64,000 nt of DNA from NCBI GenBank assembly GCA_031769625.1, contig JAUIMM010000203.1, forward strand, positions 434,001-498,000, read 5' to 3'. Made by a program: the position numbers and the translations under genes. Source of the stretch: Taudactylus pleione (taxonomy: Eukaryota; Chordata; Amphibia; Anura; Myobatrachidae). Below the pieces are notes generated by a model. That model was given only the letters and a program-made list of their open reading frames with translations, was not told the DNA's origin and searched no databases. Shown here piece by piece: positions 15,004 to 30,100 of this stretch. Numbering within the stretch: position 1 is the stretch's first letter; the number at the start of each line of letters is the position of its first letter.

Positions 15004-18000
15004 AAAAATAAGCCAAATATTTTTTTCTTCAAAAATCCCTAAATTCTGCTTAAAACTTTCAGTAAACCTTAAAAAAGATTTGCTGCAGTGACAAAAGTTG
15101 ATTTTGGTGCTTAATTTTGACACAGAACCCTCCAGAAAGATATTTACCCATATGAAAAATTCTGTAAGCCCCGGACCTTCAAAATCGCCAAAAAAATTTT
15201 TCTTCAAAAATCCCCAAATTCTGCTTAAAACTTTCAGTAAACCTTAAAAAAGATTTTCTGAGGTGACAGAAGTTGATTTTGGTGCTTAATTTTGACACAG
15301 AACCCTCCAGAAAGATATTTACCCGTATGAAAAATTCTGCAAGCCCCGGACCTTAAAAATCGGCCAAAAATTTTTTTCTTCAAAAATCCCCAAATTCTGC
15401 TTAAAACTTTCAGTAAACCTTAAAAAAGATTTGCTGCGGTGACAGAAGTTGATTTTGGTACATAAATTTGACACAGAACCCTCCAGAAATATATTTACAC
15501 GTATTAAAAATTCTGTAAGCCCCGGACCTTAAAAATAAGCCAAATATTTTTTTCTTCAAAAATCCCCAAATTCTGCTTAAAACTTTCAGTAAACGTTAAA
15601 AAAGATTTGCTGCGGTGACAAAAGTTGATTTTGGTGCTTAATTTTGACACAGAACCCTCCAGAAAGATATTTACCCGTATTAAAAATTCTGTAAGCCCCG
15701 GACTTTAAAAATCGTCTAAAAATTTTTTTCTTCAAAAATCCCCAAATTCTGCTTAAAACTTTCAGAAAACCTTAAAAAAGATTTGCTGCGGTGACAAAAG
15801 TTGATTTTGGTGCTTTAATTTTGACACAGAACACTCCACAAAGATATTTACCCGTATGAAAAATTCTGTAAGCCCCGGACCTTAAAAATTGCCAAAAAAT
15901 TTTTTCTTCAAAAATCCCCAAATTCTGCTTAAAACTTTCATTAAATCTTAAAAAAGATTTGCTGCGGTGACAAAAGTTGATTTTGGTGCTTACTTTTGAC
16001 ACAGAACCCTCCAGAAAGATATTTACCCGTATGAAAAATTCTGTAAGCCCCGGACCTTAAAAATCAGCCAAAATTTTTTTTCTTCAAAAATCCCCAAATT
16101 CTGCTTAAAACTTTCAGTAAACCTTAAAAAAGATTTGCTGCGGTGCCAGAAGATGATTTTGGTGCTTAATTTTGACACAGAACCCTCCAGAAAGATATTT
16201 ACCCGTATGAAAAATTTTGTAAGCCCCGGACCTTAAAAATCGGCCAAAAATTTTTTTCTTAAAAAATCCCCAAATTCTGCTTAAAACTTTCAGTAAACCT
16301 TAAAAAAGATTTGCTGCGGTGACAAAAGTTGATTTTGGTGCTTAATTTTGACACAGAACCCTCCAGAATGATATTTACCCGTATTAAAAATTCTGTAAGC
16401 TCCGGACCTTAAAAATAAGCCAAATATTTTTTTCTTCAAAAATCCCTAAATTCTGCTTAAAACTTTCAGTAAACCTTAAAAAAGATTTGCTGCAGTGACA
16501 AAAGTTGATTTTGGTGCTTAATTTTGACACAGAACCCTCCAGAAAGATATTTACCGATATGAAAAATGCTGTAAGACCCGGACATTAAAAATCAGGCAAA
16601 AATTTTTTTCTTCAAAAATCCCCAAATTCTGCTTAAAACTTTCATTAAATCTTAAAAAAGATTTGCTGCGATGACAAAAGTTGATTTTGGTGCTTAATTT
16701 TGACACAGAACCCTCCAGAAAGATATTTACCCGTATTAAAAATTCTGTAAGCCCCGGACCTTAAAAATCGTCCAAAAATTTTTTTCTTCAAAAATCCCCA
16801 AATTCTGCTTAAAACTTTCAGTAAACCTTAAAAAAGATTTGCTGCGGTGACAAAAGTTGATTTTGGTGCTTAATTTTGACACAGAACACTCCACAAAGAT
16901 ATTTACCCATATGAAATATTCTGTAAGCCCCGGACCTTAAAAATCGCCAAAAAATTTTTTCTTCAAAAATCCCCAAATTCTGCTTAAAACTTTCATTAAA
17001 TCTTAAAAAAGATTTGCTGCGGTGACAAAAGTTGATTTTGGTGCTTAATTTTGACACAGAACCCTCCAGAAAGATATTTACCCGTATGAAAAATTCTGTA
17101 AGCCCCGGACCTTAAAAATCAGCCAAAATTTTTTTTCTTCAAAAATCCCCAAATTCTGCTTAAAACTTTCAGTAAACCTTAAAAAAGATTTGCTGCCGTG
17201 CCAGAAGATGATTTTGGTGCTTAATTTTGACACAGAACCCTCCAGAAAGATATTTACACGTATGAAAAATTTTGTAAGCCCCGGACCTTAAAAATCGGCC
17301 AAAAATTTTTTTCTTAAAAAATCCCCAAATTCTGCTTAAAACTTTCAGTAAACCTTAAAAAAGATTTGCTGCGGTGACAAAAGTTGATTTTGGTGCTTAA
17401 TTTTGACACAGAACCCTCCAGAAAGATATTTACCCGTATTAAAAATTCTGTAAGCCCCGGACTTTAAAAATCGTCTAAAAATTTTTTTCTTCAAAAATCC
17501 CCAAATTCTGCTTAAACGTTCAGTAAACCTTAAAAAAGATTTGCTGCGGTGACAAAAGTTGATTTTGGTGCTTAATTTTGACACAGAACACTCCAGAAAG
17601 ATATTTACCCATATGAAAAATACTGTAAGCCCCGGACCTTAAAAATTGCCAAAAAAATTTTTCTTCAAAAATCCCCAAATTCTGCTTAAAACTTCCATTA
17701 AGTCTTAAAAAAGATTTGCTGCGGTGACAAAAGTTGATTTTGGTGCTTAATTTTGACACAGAACCCTCCAGAAAGATATTTACCCATATGAAAAATTCTG
17801 TAAGCCCCGGACCTTAAAAATCGTGCAAAAATTTTTTTCTTCAAAAATCCCCAAATTCTGCTTAAAACTTTCAGTAAACCTTAAAAAAGATTTGCTGCGG
17901 TGACAAAAGTTGATTTTGGCGCTTAATTTTGACACAGAACCCTCCAGAAAGATATTTACCCGTATGAAAAATTCTGTAAGCCCCGGACCTTAAAAATCAG

Positions 18001-21000
18001 CCAAAATTTTTTTTCTTCAAAAATCCCCAAATTCTGCTTAAAACTTTCAGTAAACCTTAAAAAAGATTTGCTGCGGTGCCAGAAGATGATTTTGGTGCTT
18101 AATTTTGACACAGAACCCTCCAGAAAGATATTTACCCGTATGAAAAATTTTGTAAGCCCCGGACCTTAAAAATCGGCCAAAAATTTTTTTCTTAAAAAAT
18201 CCCCAAATTCTGCTTAAAACTTTCAGTAAACCTTAAAAAAGATTTGCTGTGGTGACAAAAGTTGATTTTGGTGCTTAATTTTGACACAGAACCCTCCAGA
18301 ATGATATTTACCCGTATTAAAAATTCTGTAAGCTCCGGACCTTAAAAATAAGCCAAATATTTTTTTCTTCAAAAATCCCTAAATTCTGCTTAAAACTTTC
18401 AGTAAACCTTAAAAAAGATTTGCTGCAGTGACAAAAGTTGATTTTGGTGCTTAATTTTGACACAGAACCCTCCAGAAAGATATTTACCGATATGAAAAAT
18501 GCTGTAAGCCCCGGACATTAAAAATCAGGCAAAAATTTTTTTCTTCAAAAATCCCCAAATTCTGCTTAAAACTTTCATTAAATCTTAAAAAAGATTTGCT
18601 GCGATGACAAAAGTTGATTTTGGTGCTTAATTTTGACACAGAACCCTCCAGAAAGATATTTACCCGTATGAAAAATTCTGTAAGCTCCGGACATTAAAAA
18701 TCGGCCAAAAAATTTTTTCTTCAAAAATCCCCAAATTCTGCTGAAAACTTTCAATAAACCTTAAAAAAAAATTGCTGCGGGGACAGAAGTTGATTTTGGT
18801 GCTTAATTTTGACACAGAACCCTCCAGAAAGATATTTACCCGTATGAAAAATTCTGTAAGAGCCGGACCTTAAAAATCGGGCAAAATTTTTTTTTCTTCA
18901 AAAATCCCCAAATTCTGCTTAAAACTTTCAGTAAACCTTAAAAAAGATTTGCTGCGGTGACAGAAGTTGATTTTGGTGCTTAATTTTGACACAGAACCCT
19001 CCAGAAAGATATTTACCCATATTAAAATTCTGTAAGCCCCGGACCTTAAAAATCATGCAAAAAATTTTTTCTTCAAAAATCCCCAAATTCTGCTTAAAAC
19101 TTTCAGTAAACCTTAAAAAAGATTTGCTGAGGTGACAGAAGTTGATTTTGGTGCTTAATTTTGACACAGAAATCTCCAGAAAGATATTTACCCGTATTAA
19201 AAATTCTGTAAGCCCCGGACTTTAAAAATCGTCTAAAAATTTTTTTCTTCTAAAATTCCCAAATTCTGCTTAAAACTTTCAGAAAACCTTAAAAAAGATT
19301 TCCTGAGGTGACAAAAGTTGATTTTGGTGCTTAATTTTGACACAGAACCCTCCAGAAAGATATTTACCCGTATTAAAAATTCTGTAAGCCCCGGACCTTA
19401 AAAATAAGCCAAAATTTTTTTCTTCAAAAATCCCTAAATTCTGCTTAAAACTTTCAGTAAACCTTAAAAAAGATTTGCTGCGGTGACAAAAGTTGATTTT
19501 GGTGCTTAATTTTGACACAGAACCCTCCAGAAAGATATTTACCCATATGAAAAATGCTGTAAGCCCCGGACCTTAAAAATCGGGCAAAAATTTTTTTCTT
19601 CAAAAATCCCCAAATTCTGCTTAAAACTTTCATTAAATCTTAAAAAAGATTTGCTGCGATGACAAAAGTTGATTTTGGTGCTTAATTTTGACACAGAACC
19701 CTCCAGAAAGATATTTACCCGTATGAAAAATTCTGTAAGCTCCGGACATTAAAAATCGGCCAAAAAATTTTTTCTTCAAAAATCCCCAAATTCTGCTGAA
19801 AACTTTCAATAAACCTTAAAAAAAATTTGCTGCGGGGACAGAAGTTGATTTTGGTGCTTAATTTTGACACAGAACCCTCCAGAAAGATATTTACCTGTAT
19901 GAAAAATTCTGTAAGAGCCGGACCTTAAAAATCGGGCAAAAATTTTTTTCTTCAAAAATCCGCAAATTCTGCTTAAAACGTTCAGTAAACCTTAAAAAAG
20001 ATTTGCTGCGGTGACAAAAGTTGATTTTGGTGCTTAATTTTGACACAGAACACTCCAGAAAGATATTTACCCGTATGAAAAATACTGTAAGCCCCGGACC
20101 TTAAAAATCGCCAAAAAATTTTTTCTTCAAAAATTCCCAAATTCTGCTTAAAACTTTCATTAAATCTTAAAAAAGATTTGCTGCGGTGACAAAAGTTGAT
20201 TTTGGTGCTTAATTTTGACACAGAACCCTCCAGAAAGATATTTACCCGTATGAAAAATTCTGTAAGCCCCGGACCTTAAAAATCGTGCAAAAAATTTTTT
20301 CTTCAAAAATCCCCAAATTCTGCTTAAAACTTTCAGTAAACCTTAAAAAAGATTTGCTGCGGTGACAGAAGTTGATTTTGGTGATTAATTTTGACACAGA
20401 ACCCTCTAGAAAGATATTTACACGTATGAAAAATTCTGTAAGCCCCGACCCTTAAAAATCAACAAAAATTTTTTTTCTTCAAAAATCCCCAAATTCTGCT
20501 TAAAACTTTCAGTAAACCTTAAAAAAGATTTGCTGCGGTGACAGAAGTTGATTTTGGTGCTTAATTTTGACACAGAACCCTCCAGAAAGATATTTACCCG
20601 AATTAAAATTCTTTAAGCCCCGGACCTTAAAAATAAGCCAAATATTTTTTTCTTCAAAAATCCCCAAGTTCTGCTTAAAACTTTCAGTAAACCTTAAAAA
20701 AGATTTGCTGCGGTGACAAAAGTTGATTTTGGTGCTTAATTTTGACACAGAACCCTCCAGAAAGATATTTACCCATATGAAAAATTCTGTAAGCCCCGGA
20801 CCTTAAAAATCGCCAAAAATTTTTTTCTTCAAAAATCCCCAAATTCTGCTTAAAACTTTCAGTAAACCTTAAAAAAGATTTTCTGAGGTGACAGAAGTTG
20901 ATTTTGGTGCTTAATTTTGACACAGAACCCTCCAGAAAGATATTTACCCGTATGAAAAATTCTGCAAGCCCCGGACCTTAAAAATCGGCCAAAAATTTTT

Positions 21001-22589
21001 TTCTTCAAAAATCCCCAAATTCTGCTGAAAACTTTCAATAAACCTTAAAAAAAATTTGCTGCGGGGACAGAAGTTGATTTTGGTGCTTAATTTTGACACA
21101 GAACCCTCCAGAAAGATATTTACCCGTATGAAAAATTCTGTAAGAGCCGGACCTTAAAAATCGGGCAAAATTTTTTTTCTTCAAAAATCCCCAAATTCTG
21201 CTTAAAACTTTCAGTAAACCTTAAAAAAGATTTGCTGCGGTGACAGAAGTTGATTTTGGTGCTTAATTTTGACACAGAACCCTCCAGAAAGATATTTACC
21301 CGTATTAAAATTCTGTAAGCCCCGGACCTTAAAAATCGTGCAAAAATTTTTTTCTTCAAAAATCCCCAAATTCTGCTTAAAACTTTCAGTAATCCTTAAA
21401 AAAGATTTGCTGAGGTGACAGAAGTTGATTTTGGTGCTTAATTTTGACACAGAACCCTCCAGAAAGATATTTACCCGAATTAAAATTCTTTAAGCCCCGG
21501 ACCTTAAAAATAAGCCAAATATTTTTTTCTTCAAAAATCCCCAAATTCTGCTTAAAACTTTCAGTAAACCTTAAAAAAGATTTGCTGCGGTGACAAAAGT
21601 TGATTTTGGTGCTTAATTTTGACACAGAACCCTCCAGAAAGATATTTACCCATATGAAAAATTCTGTAAGCCCCGGACCTTCAAAATCGCCAAAAAATTT
21701 TTTCTTCAAAAATCCCCAAATTCTGCTTAAAACTTTCAGTAAACCTTAAAAAAGATTTTCTGAGGTGACAGAAGTTGATTTTGGTGCTTAATTTTGACAC
21801 AGAACCCTCCAGAAAGATATTTACCCGTATGAAAAATTCTGCAAGCCCCGGACCTTAAAAATCGGTCAAAAATTTTTTTCTTCAAAAATCCCCAAATTCT
21901 GCTTAAAACTTTCAGTAAACCTTAAAAAAGATTTGCTGCGGTGACAGAAGTTGATTTTGGTACATAAATTTGACACAGAACCCTCCAGAAAGATATTTAC
22001 ACGTATTAAAAATTCTGTAAGCCCCGGACCTTAAAAATAAGCCAAATATTTTTTTCTTCAAAAATCCCCAAATTCTGCTTAAAACTTTCAGTAAACGTTA
22101 AAAAAGATTTGCTGCGGTGACAAAAGTTGATTTTGGTGCTTAATTTTGACACAGAACCCTCCAGAAAGATATTTACCCGTATTAAAAATTCTGTAAGCCC
22201 CGGACTTTAAAAATCGTCTAAAAATTTTTTTCTTCAAATATCCCCAAATTCTGCTTAAAACTTTCAGAAAACCTTAAAAAAGATTTGCTGCGGTGACAAA
22301 AGTTGATTTTGGTGCTTAATTTTGACACAGAACCCTCCAGAAAGATATTTACCCGTATTAAAAATTCTGTAAGCCCCGGACCTTAAAAACCGGGCAAAAA
22401 TTTTTTTCTTCAAAAATCCCCAAATTCTGCTTAAAACGTTCAGTAAACCTTAAAAAAGATTTGCTGCGGTGACAAAAGTTGATTTTGGTGCTTAATTTTG
22501 ACACAGAACACTCCAGAAAGATATTTACCCATATGAAAAATACTGTAAGCCCCGGACCTTAAAAATTGCCAAAAAATTTTTTCTTCAAA

Positions 22590-24875
22590 AATCCCCAAAT
22601 TCTGCTTAAAACTTTCATTAAATCTTAAAAAAGATTTGCTGCGGTGACAAAAGTTGATTTTGGTGCTTAATTTTGACACAGAACCCTCCAGAAAGATATT
22701 TACCCGTATGAAAAATTCTGTAAGCCCCGGACCTTAAAAATCAGCCAAAATTTTTTTTCTTCAAAAATCCCCAAATTCTGCTTAAAACTTTCAGTAAACC
22801 TTAAAAAAGATTTGCTGCGGTGCCAGAAGATGATTTTGGTGCTTAATTTTGACACAGAACCCTCCAGAAAGATATTTACCCGTATGAAAAATTTTGTAAG
22901 CCCCGGACCTTAAAAATCGGCCAAAAATTTTTTTCTTAAAAAATCCCCAAATTCTGCTTAAAACTTTCAGTAAACCTTAAAAAAGATTTGCTGCGGTGAC
23001 AAAAGTTGATTTTGGTGCTTAATTTTGACACAGAACCCTCCAGAATGATATTTACCCGTATTAAAAATTCTGTAAGCTCCGGACCTTAAAAATAAGCCAA
23101 ATATTTTTTTCTTCAAAAATCCCTAAATTCTGCTTAAAACTTTCAGTAAACCTTAAAAAAGATTTGCTGCAGTGACAAAAGTTGATTTTGGTGCTTAATT
23201 TTGACACAGAACCCTCCAGAAAGATATTTACCGATATGAAAAATGCTGTAAGCCCCGGACATTAAAAATCAGGCAAAAATTTTTTTCTTCAAAAATCCCC
23301 AAATTCTGCTTAAAACTTTCATTAAATCTTAAAAAAGATTTGCTGCGATGACAAAAGTTGATTTTGGTGCTTAATTTTGACACAGAACCCTCCAGAAAGA
23401 TATTTACCCGTATGAAAAATTCTGTAAGCTCCGGACATTAAAAATCGGCCAAAAAATTTTTTCTTCAAAAATCCCCAAATTCTGCTGAAAACTTTCAATA
23501 AACCTTAAAAAAAAATTGCTGCGGGGACAGAAGTTGATTTTGGTGCTTAATTTTGACACAGAACCCTCCAGAAAGATATTTACCCGTATGAAAAATTCTG
23601 TAAGAGCCGGACCTTAAAAATCGGGCAAAAAATTTTTTCTTAAAAAATCCCCAAATTCTGCTGAAAACTTTCAATAAACCTTAAAAAAAAATTGCTGCGG
23701 GGACAGAAGTTGATTTTGGTGCTTAATTTTGACACAGAACCCTCCAGAAAGATATTTACCTGTATGAAAAATTCTGTAAGAGCCGGACCTTAAAAATCGG
23801 GCAAAATTTTTTTTCTTCAAAAATCCCCAAATTCTGCTTAAAACTTTCAGTAAACCTTAAAAAAGATTTGCTGCGGTGACAGAAGTTGATTTTGGTGCTT
23901 AATTTTGACACAGAACCCTCCAGAAAGATATTTACCCATATTAAAATTCTGTAAGCCCCGGACCTTAAAAATCGTGAAAAAATTTTTTTCTTCAAAAATC
24001 CCCAAATTCTGCTTAAAACTTTCAGTAAACCTTAAAAAAGATTTGCTGAGGTGACAGAAGTTGATTTTGGTGCTTAATTTTGACACAGAAATCTCCAGAA
24101 AGATATTTACCCGTATTAAAAATTCTGTAAGCCCCGGACTTTAAAAATCGTCTAATAATTTTTTTCTTCTAAAATTCCCAAATTCTGCTTAAAACTTTCA
24201 GAAAACCTTAAAAAAGATTTCTTGAGGTGACAAAAGTTGATTTTGGTGCTTAATTTTGACACAGAACCCTCCAGAAAGATATTTACCCGTATTAAAAATT
24301 CTGTAAGCCCCGGACCTTAAAAATAAGCCAAAATTTTTTTCTTCAAAAATCCCTAAATTCTGCTTAAAACTTTCAGTAAACCTTAAAAAAGATTTGCTGC
24401 GGTGACAAAAGTTGATTTTGGTGCTTAATTTTGACACAGAACCCTCCAGAAAGATATTTACCCATATGAAAAATGCTGTAAGCCCCGGACCTTAAAAATC
24501 GGGCAAAAATTTTTTTCTTCAAAAATCCCCAAATTCTGCTTAAAACTTTCATTAAATCTTAAAAAAGATTTGCTGCGATGACAAAAGTTGATTTTGGTGC
24601 TTAATTTTGACACAGAACCCTCCAGAAAGATATTTACCCGTATTAAAAATTCTGTAAGCTCCGGACATTAAAAATCGGCCAAAAAATTTTTTCTTCAAAA
24701 ATCCCCAAATTCTGCTGAAAACTTTCAATAAACCTTAAAAAAAATTTGCTGCGGGGACAGAAGTTGATTTTGGTGCTTAATTTTGACACAGAACCCTCCA
24801 GAAAGATATTTACCTGTATGAAAAATTCTGTAAGAGCCGGACCTTAAAAATCGGGCAAAAATTTTTTTCTTCAAA
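22590..24875. repeat. 13-monomer higher-order repeat, first copy (2286 bp)
   Basis: The block recurs directly downstream at an offset of 2286 bp (13 monomers). Unusual variants are shared at the same offset: GAATGATATTT, TAAAAATCGTGAAAAAA, CGTCTAATAATT, GAAATCTCCAG and GATTTCTTGAGG. I found no difference at the positions compared. Boundaries are approximate because flanking monomers are similar. Confidence 0.85.
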
Positions 24876-27161
24876 AATCCCCAAATTCTGCTTAAAACTT
24901 TCATTAAATCTTAAAAAAGATTTGCTGCGGTGACAAAAGTTGATTTTGGTGCTTAATTTTGACACAGAACCCTCCAGAAAGATATTTACCCGTATGAAAA
25001 ATTCTGTAAGCCCCGGACCTTAAAAATCAGCCAAAATTTTTTTTCTTCAAAAATCCCCAAATTCTGCTTAAAACTTTCAGTAAACCTTAAAAAAGATTTG
25101 CTGCGGTGCCAGAAGATGATTTTGGTGCTTAATTTTGACACAGAACCCTCCAGAAAGATATTTACCCGTATGAAAAATTTTGTAAGCCCCGGACCTTAAA
25201 AATCGGCCAAAAATTTTTTTCTTAAAAAATCCCCAAATTCTGCTTAAAACTTTCAGTAAACCTTAAAAAAGATTTGCTGCGGTGACAAAAGTTGATTTTG
25301 GTGCTTAATTTTGACACAGAACCCTCCAGAATGATATTTACCCGTATTAAAAATTCTGTAAGCTCCGGACCTTAAAAATAAGCCAAATATTTTTTTCTTC
25401 AAAAATCCCTAAATTCTGCTTAAAACTTTCAGTAAACCTTAAAAAAGATTTGCTGCAGTGACAAAAGTTGATTTTGGTGCTTAATTTTGACACAGAACCC
25501 TCCAGAAAGATATTTACCGATATGAAAAATGCTGTAAGCCCCGGACATTAAAAATCAGGCAAAAATTTTTTTCTTCAAAAATCCCCAAATTCTGCTTAAA
25601 ACTTTCATTAAATCTTAAAAAAGATTTGCTGCGATGACAAAAGTTGATTTTGGTGCTTAATTTTGACACAGAACCCTCCAGAAAGATATTTACCCGTATG
25701 AAAAATTCTGTAAGCTCCGGACATTAAAAATCGGCCAAAAAATTTTTTCTTCAAAAATCCCCAAATTCTGCTGAAAACTTTCAATAAACCTTAAAAAAAA
25801 ATTGCTGCGGGGACAGAAGTTGATTTTGGTGCTTAATTTTGACACAGAACCCTCCAGAAAGATATTTACCCGTATGAAAAATTCTGTAAGAGCCGGACCT
25901 TAAAAATCGGGCAAAAAATTTTTTCTTAAAAAATCCCCAAATTCTGCTGAAAACTTTCAATAAACCTTAAAAAAAAATTGCTGCGGGGACAGAAGTTGAT
26001 TTTGGTGCTTAATTTTGACACAGAACCCTCCAGAAAGATATTTACCTGTATGAAAAATTCTGTAAGAGCCGGACCTTAAAAATCGGGCAAAATTTTTTTT
26101 CTTCAAAAATCCCCAAATTCTGCTTAAAACTTTCAGTAAACCTTAAAAAAGATTTGCTGCGGTGACAGAAGTTGATTTTGGTGCTTAATTTTGACACAGA
26201 ACCCTCCAGAAAGATATTTACCCATATTAAAATTCTGTAAGCCCCGGACCTTAAAAATCGTGAAAAAATTTTTTTCTTCAAAAATCCCCAAATTCTGCTT
26301 AAAACTTTCAGTAAACCTTAAAAAAGATTTGCTGAGGTGACAGAAGTTGATTTTGGTGCTTAATTTTGACACAGAAATCTCCAGAAAGATATTTACCCGT
26401 ATTAAAAATTCTGTAAGCCCCGGACTTTAAAAATCGTCTAATAATTTTTTTCTTCTAAAATTCCCAAATTCTGCTTAAAACTTTCAGAAAACCTTAAAAA
26501 AGATTTCTTGAGGTGACAAAAGTTGATTTTGGTGCTTAATTTTGACACAGAACCCTCCAGAAAGATATTTACCCGTATTAAAAATTCTGTAAGCCCCGGA
26601 CCTTAAAAATAAGCCAAAATTTTTTTCTTCAAAAATCCCTAAATTCTGCTTAAAACTTTCAGTAAACCTTAAAAAAGATTTGCTGCGGTGACAAAAGTTG
26701 ATTTTGGTGCTTAATTTTGACACAGAACCCTCCAGAAAGATATTTACCCATATGAAAAATGCTGTAAGCCCCGGACCTTAAAAATCGGGCAAAAATTTTT
26801 TTCTTCAAAAATCCCCAAATTCTGCTTAAAACTTTCATTAAATCTTAAAAAAGATTTGCTGCGATGACAAAAGTTGATTTTGGTGCTTAATTTTGACACA
26901 GAACCCTCCAGAAAGATATTTACCCGTATTAAAAATTCTGTAAGCTCCGGACATTAAAAATCGGCCAAAAAATTTTTTCTTCAAAAATCCCCAAATTCTG
27001 CTGAAAACTTTCAATAAACCTTAAAAAAAATTTGCTGCGGGGACAGAAGTTGATTTTGGTGCTTAATTTTGACACAGAACCCTCCAGAAAGATATTTACC
27101 TGTATGAAAAATTCTGTAAGAGCCGGACCTTAAAAATCGGGCAAAAATTTTTTTCTTCAAA
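24876..27161. repeat. 13-monomer higher-order repeat, second copy (2286 bp)
   Basis: Tandem copy of the preceding 2286-bp unit. Similarity ends near 27290, where the next monomer has GGACATTAAAAATCGTGC instead of GGACCTTAAAAATCAGCC. Confidence 0.85.
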
Positions 27162-30100
27162 AATCCCCAAATTCTGCTTAAAACTTTCATTAAATCTTAA
27201 AAAAGATTTGCTGCGGTGACAAAAGTTGATTTTGGTGCTTAATTTTGACACAGAACCCTCCAGAAAGATATTTACCCGTATGAAAAATTCTGTAAGCCCC
27301 GGACATTAAAAATCGTGCAAAAATTTTTTTCTTCAAAAATCCCCAAATTCTGCTTAAAACTTTCAGTAAACCTTAAAAAAGATTTGCTGCGGTGACAGAA
27401 GTTGATTTTGGTGATTAATTTTGACACAGAACCCTCCAGAAAGATATTTACACGTATGAAAAATTCTGTAAGCCCCGGACCTTAAAAATCAGCCAAAATT
27501 TTTTTTCTTCAAAAATCCCCAAATTCTGCTTAAAACTTTCAGTAAACCTTAAAAAAGATTTGCTGCGGTGACAGAAGTTGATTTTGGTGCTTAATTTTGA
27601 CACAGAACCCTCCAGAAAGATATTTACCCGAATTAAAATTCTTTAAGCCCCGGACCTTAAAAATAAGCCAAATATTTTTTTCTTCAAAAATCCCCAAATT
27701 CTGCTTAAAACTTTCAGTAAACCTTAAAAAAGATTTTCTGAGGTGACAGAAGTTGATTTTGGTGCTTAATTTTGACACAGAACCCTCCAGAAATGATATT
27801 TACCCGTATGAAAAATTCTGCAAGCCCCGGACCTTAAAAATCGGCCAAAAATTTTTTTCTTCAAAAATCCCCAAATTCTGCTGAAAACTTTCAATAAACC
27901 TTAAAAAAAATTTGCTGCGGGGACAGAAGTTGATTTTGGTGCTTAATTTTGACACAGAACCCTCCAGAAAGATATTTACCCGTATGAAAAATTCTGTAAG
28001 AGCCGGACCTTAAAAATCGGGCAAAATTTTTTTTCTTCAAAAATCCCCAAATTCTGCTTAAAACTTTCAGTAAACCTTAAAAAAGATTTGCTGCGGTGAC
28101 AGAAGTTGATTTTGGTGCTTAATTTTGACACAGAACCCTCCAGAAAGATATTTACCCGTATTAAAATTCTGTAAGCCCCGGACCTTAAAAATCGTGCAAA
28201 AATTTTTTTCTTCAAAAATCCCCAAATTCTGCTTAAAACTTTCAGTAATCCTTAAAAAAGATTTGCTGAGGTGACAGAAGTTGATTTTGGTGCTTAATTT
28301 TGACACAGAACCCTCCAGAAAGATATTTACCCGTATGAAAAATTCTGTAAGCCCCGGACCTTAAAAATCGGCCAAAAATTTTTTTCTTCAAAAATCCCCA
28401 AATTCTGCTTAAAACTTTCAGTAATCCTTAAAAAAGATTTGCTGAGGTGACAGAAGTTGATTTTGGTGCTTAATTTTGACACAGAACCCTCCAGAAAGAT
28501 ATTTACCCGAATTAAAATTCTTTAAGCCCCGGACCTTAAAATTAAGCCAAATATTTTTTTCTTCAAAAATCCCCAAATTCTGCTTAAAACTTTCAGTAAA
28601 CCTTAAAAAAGATTTGCTGCGGTGACAAAAGTTGATTTTGGTGCTTAATTTTGACACAGAACCCTCCAGAAAGATATTTACCCATATGAAAAATTCTGTA
28701 AGCCCCGGACCTTAAAAATCGCCAAAAAATTTTTTCTTCAAAAATCCCCAAATTCTGCTTAAAACTTTCAGTAAACCTTAAAAAAGATTTTCTGAGGTGA
28801 CAGAAGTTGATTTTGGTGCTTAATTTTGACACAGAACCCTCCAGAAAGATATTTACCCGTATGAAAAATTCTGCAAGCCCCGGACCTTAAAAATCGGCCA
28901 AAAATTTTTTTCTTCAAAAATCCCCAAATTCTGCTTAAAACTTTCAGTAAACCTTAAAAAAGATTTGCTGCGGTGACAGAAGTTGATTTTGGTACATAAA
29001 TTTGACACAGAACCCTCCAGAAAGATATTTACACGTATTAAAAATTCTGTAAGCCCCGGACCTTAAAAATAAGCCAAATATTTTTTTCTTCAAAAATCCC
29101 CAAATTCTGCTTAAAACTTTCAGTAAACGTTAAAAAAGATTTGCTGCGGTGACAAAAGTTGATTTTGGTGCTTAATTTTGACACAGAACCCTCCAGAAAG
29201 ATATTTACCCGTATTAAAATTCTGTAAGCCCCGGACCTTAAAAATCGTGCAAAAATTTTTTTCTTCAAAAATCCCCAAATTCTGCTTAAAACTTTCAGTA
29301 AACTTTAAAAAAGATTTGCTGCGGTGACAAAAGTTGATTTTGGTGCTTACTTTTGACACAGAACCCTCCAGAAAGATATTTACCCGTATGAAAAATTCTG
29401 TAAGCCCCGGACCTTAAAAATCAGCCAAAATTTTTTTTCTTCAAAAATCCCCAAATTCTGCTTAAAACTTTCAGTAAACCTTAAAAAAGATTTGCTGCGG
29501 TGCCAGAAGATGATTTTGGTGCTTAATTTTGACACAGGATCCTCCAGAAAGATATTTACCCGTATGAAAAATTTTGTAAGCCCCGGACCTTAAAAATCGG
29601 CCAAAAATTTTTTTCTTAAAAAATCCCCAAATTCTGCTTAAAACTTTCAGTAAACCTTAAAAAAGATTTGCTGTGGTGACAAAAGTTGATTTTGGTGCTT
29701 AATTTTGACACAGAACCCTCCAGAATGATATTTACCCGTATTAAAAATTCTGTAAGCTCCGGACCTTAAAAATAAGCCAAATATTTTTTTCTTCAAAAAT
29801 CCCTAAATTCTGCTTAAAACTTTCAGTAAACCTTAAAAAAGATTTGCTGCAGTGACAAAAGTTGATTTTGGTGCTTAATTTTGACACAGAACCCTCCAGA
29901 AAGATATTTACCGATATGAAAAATGCTGTAAGCCCCGGACATTAAAAATCAGGCAAAAATTTTTTTCTTCAAAAATCCCCAAATTCTGCTTAAAACTTTC
30001 ATTAAACCTTAAAAAAAAATTGCTGCGGGGACAGAAGTTGATTTTGGTGCTTAATTTTGACACAGAACCCTCCAGAAAGATATTTACCCGTATGAAAAAT

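Noticed and set aside
29536..29541. Isolated GGATCC replacing GAACCC in one monomer
   Set aside because: It is a private two-base variant that creates a BamHI site; nothing suggests a functional role.
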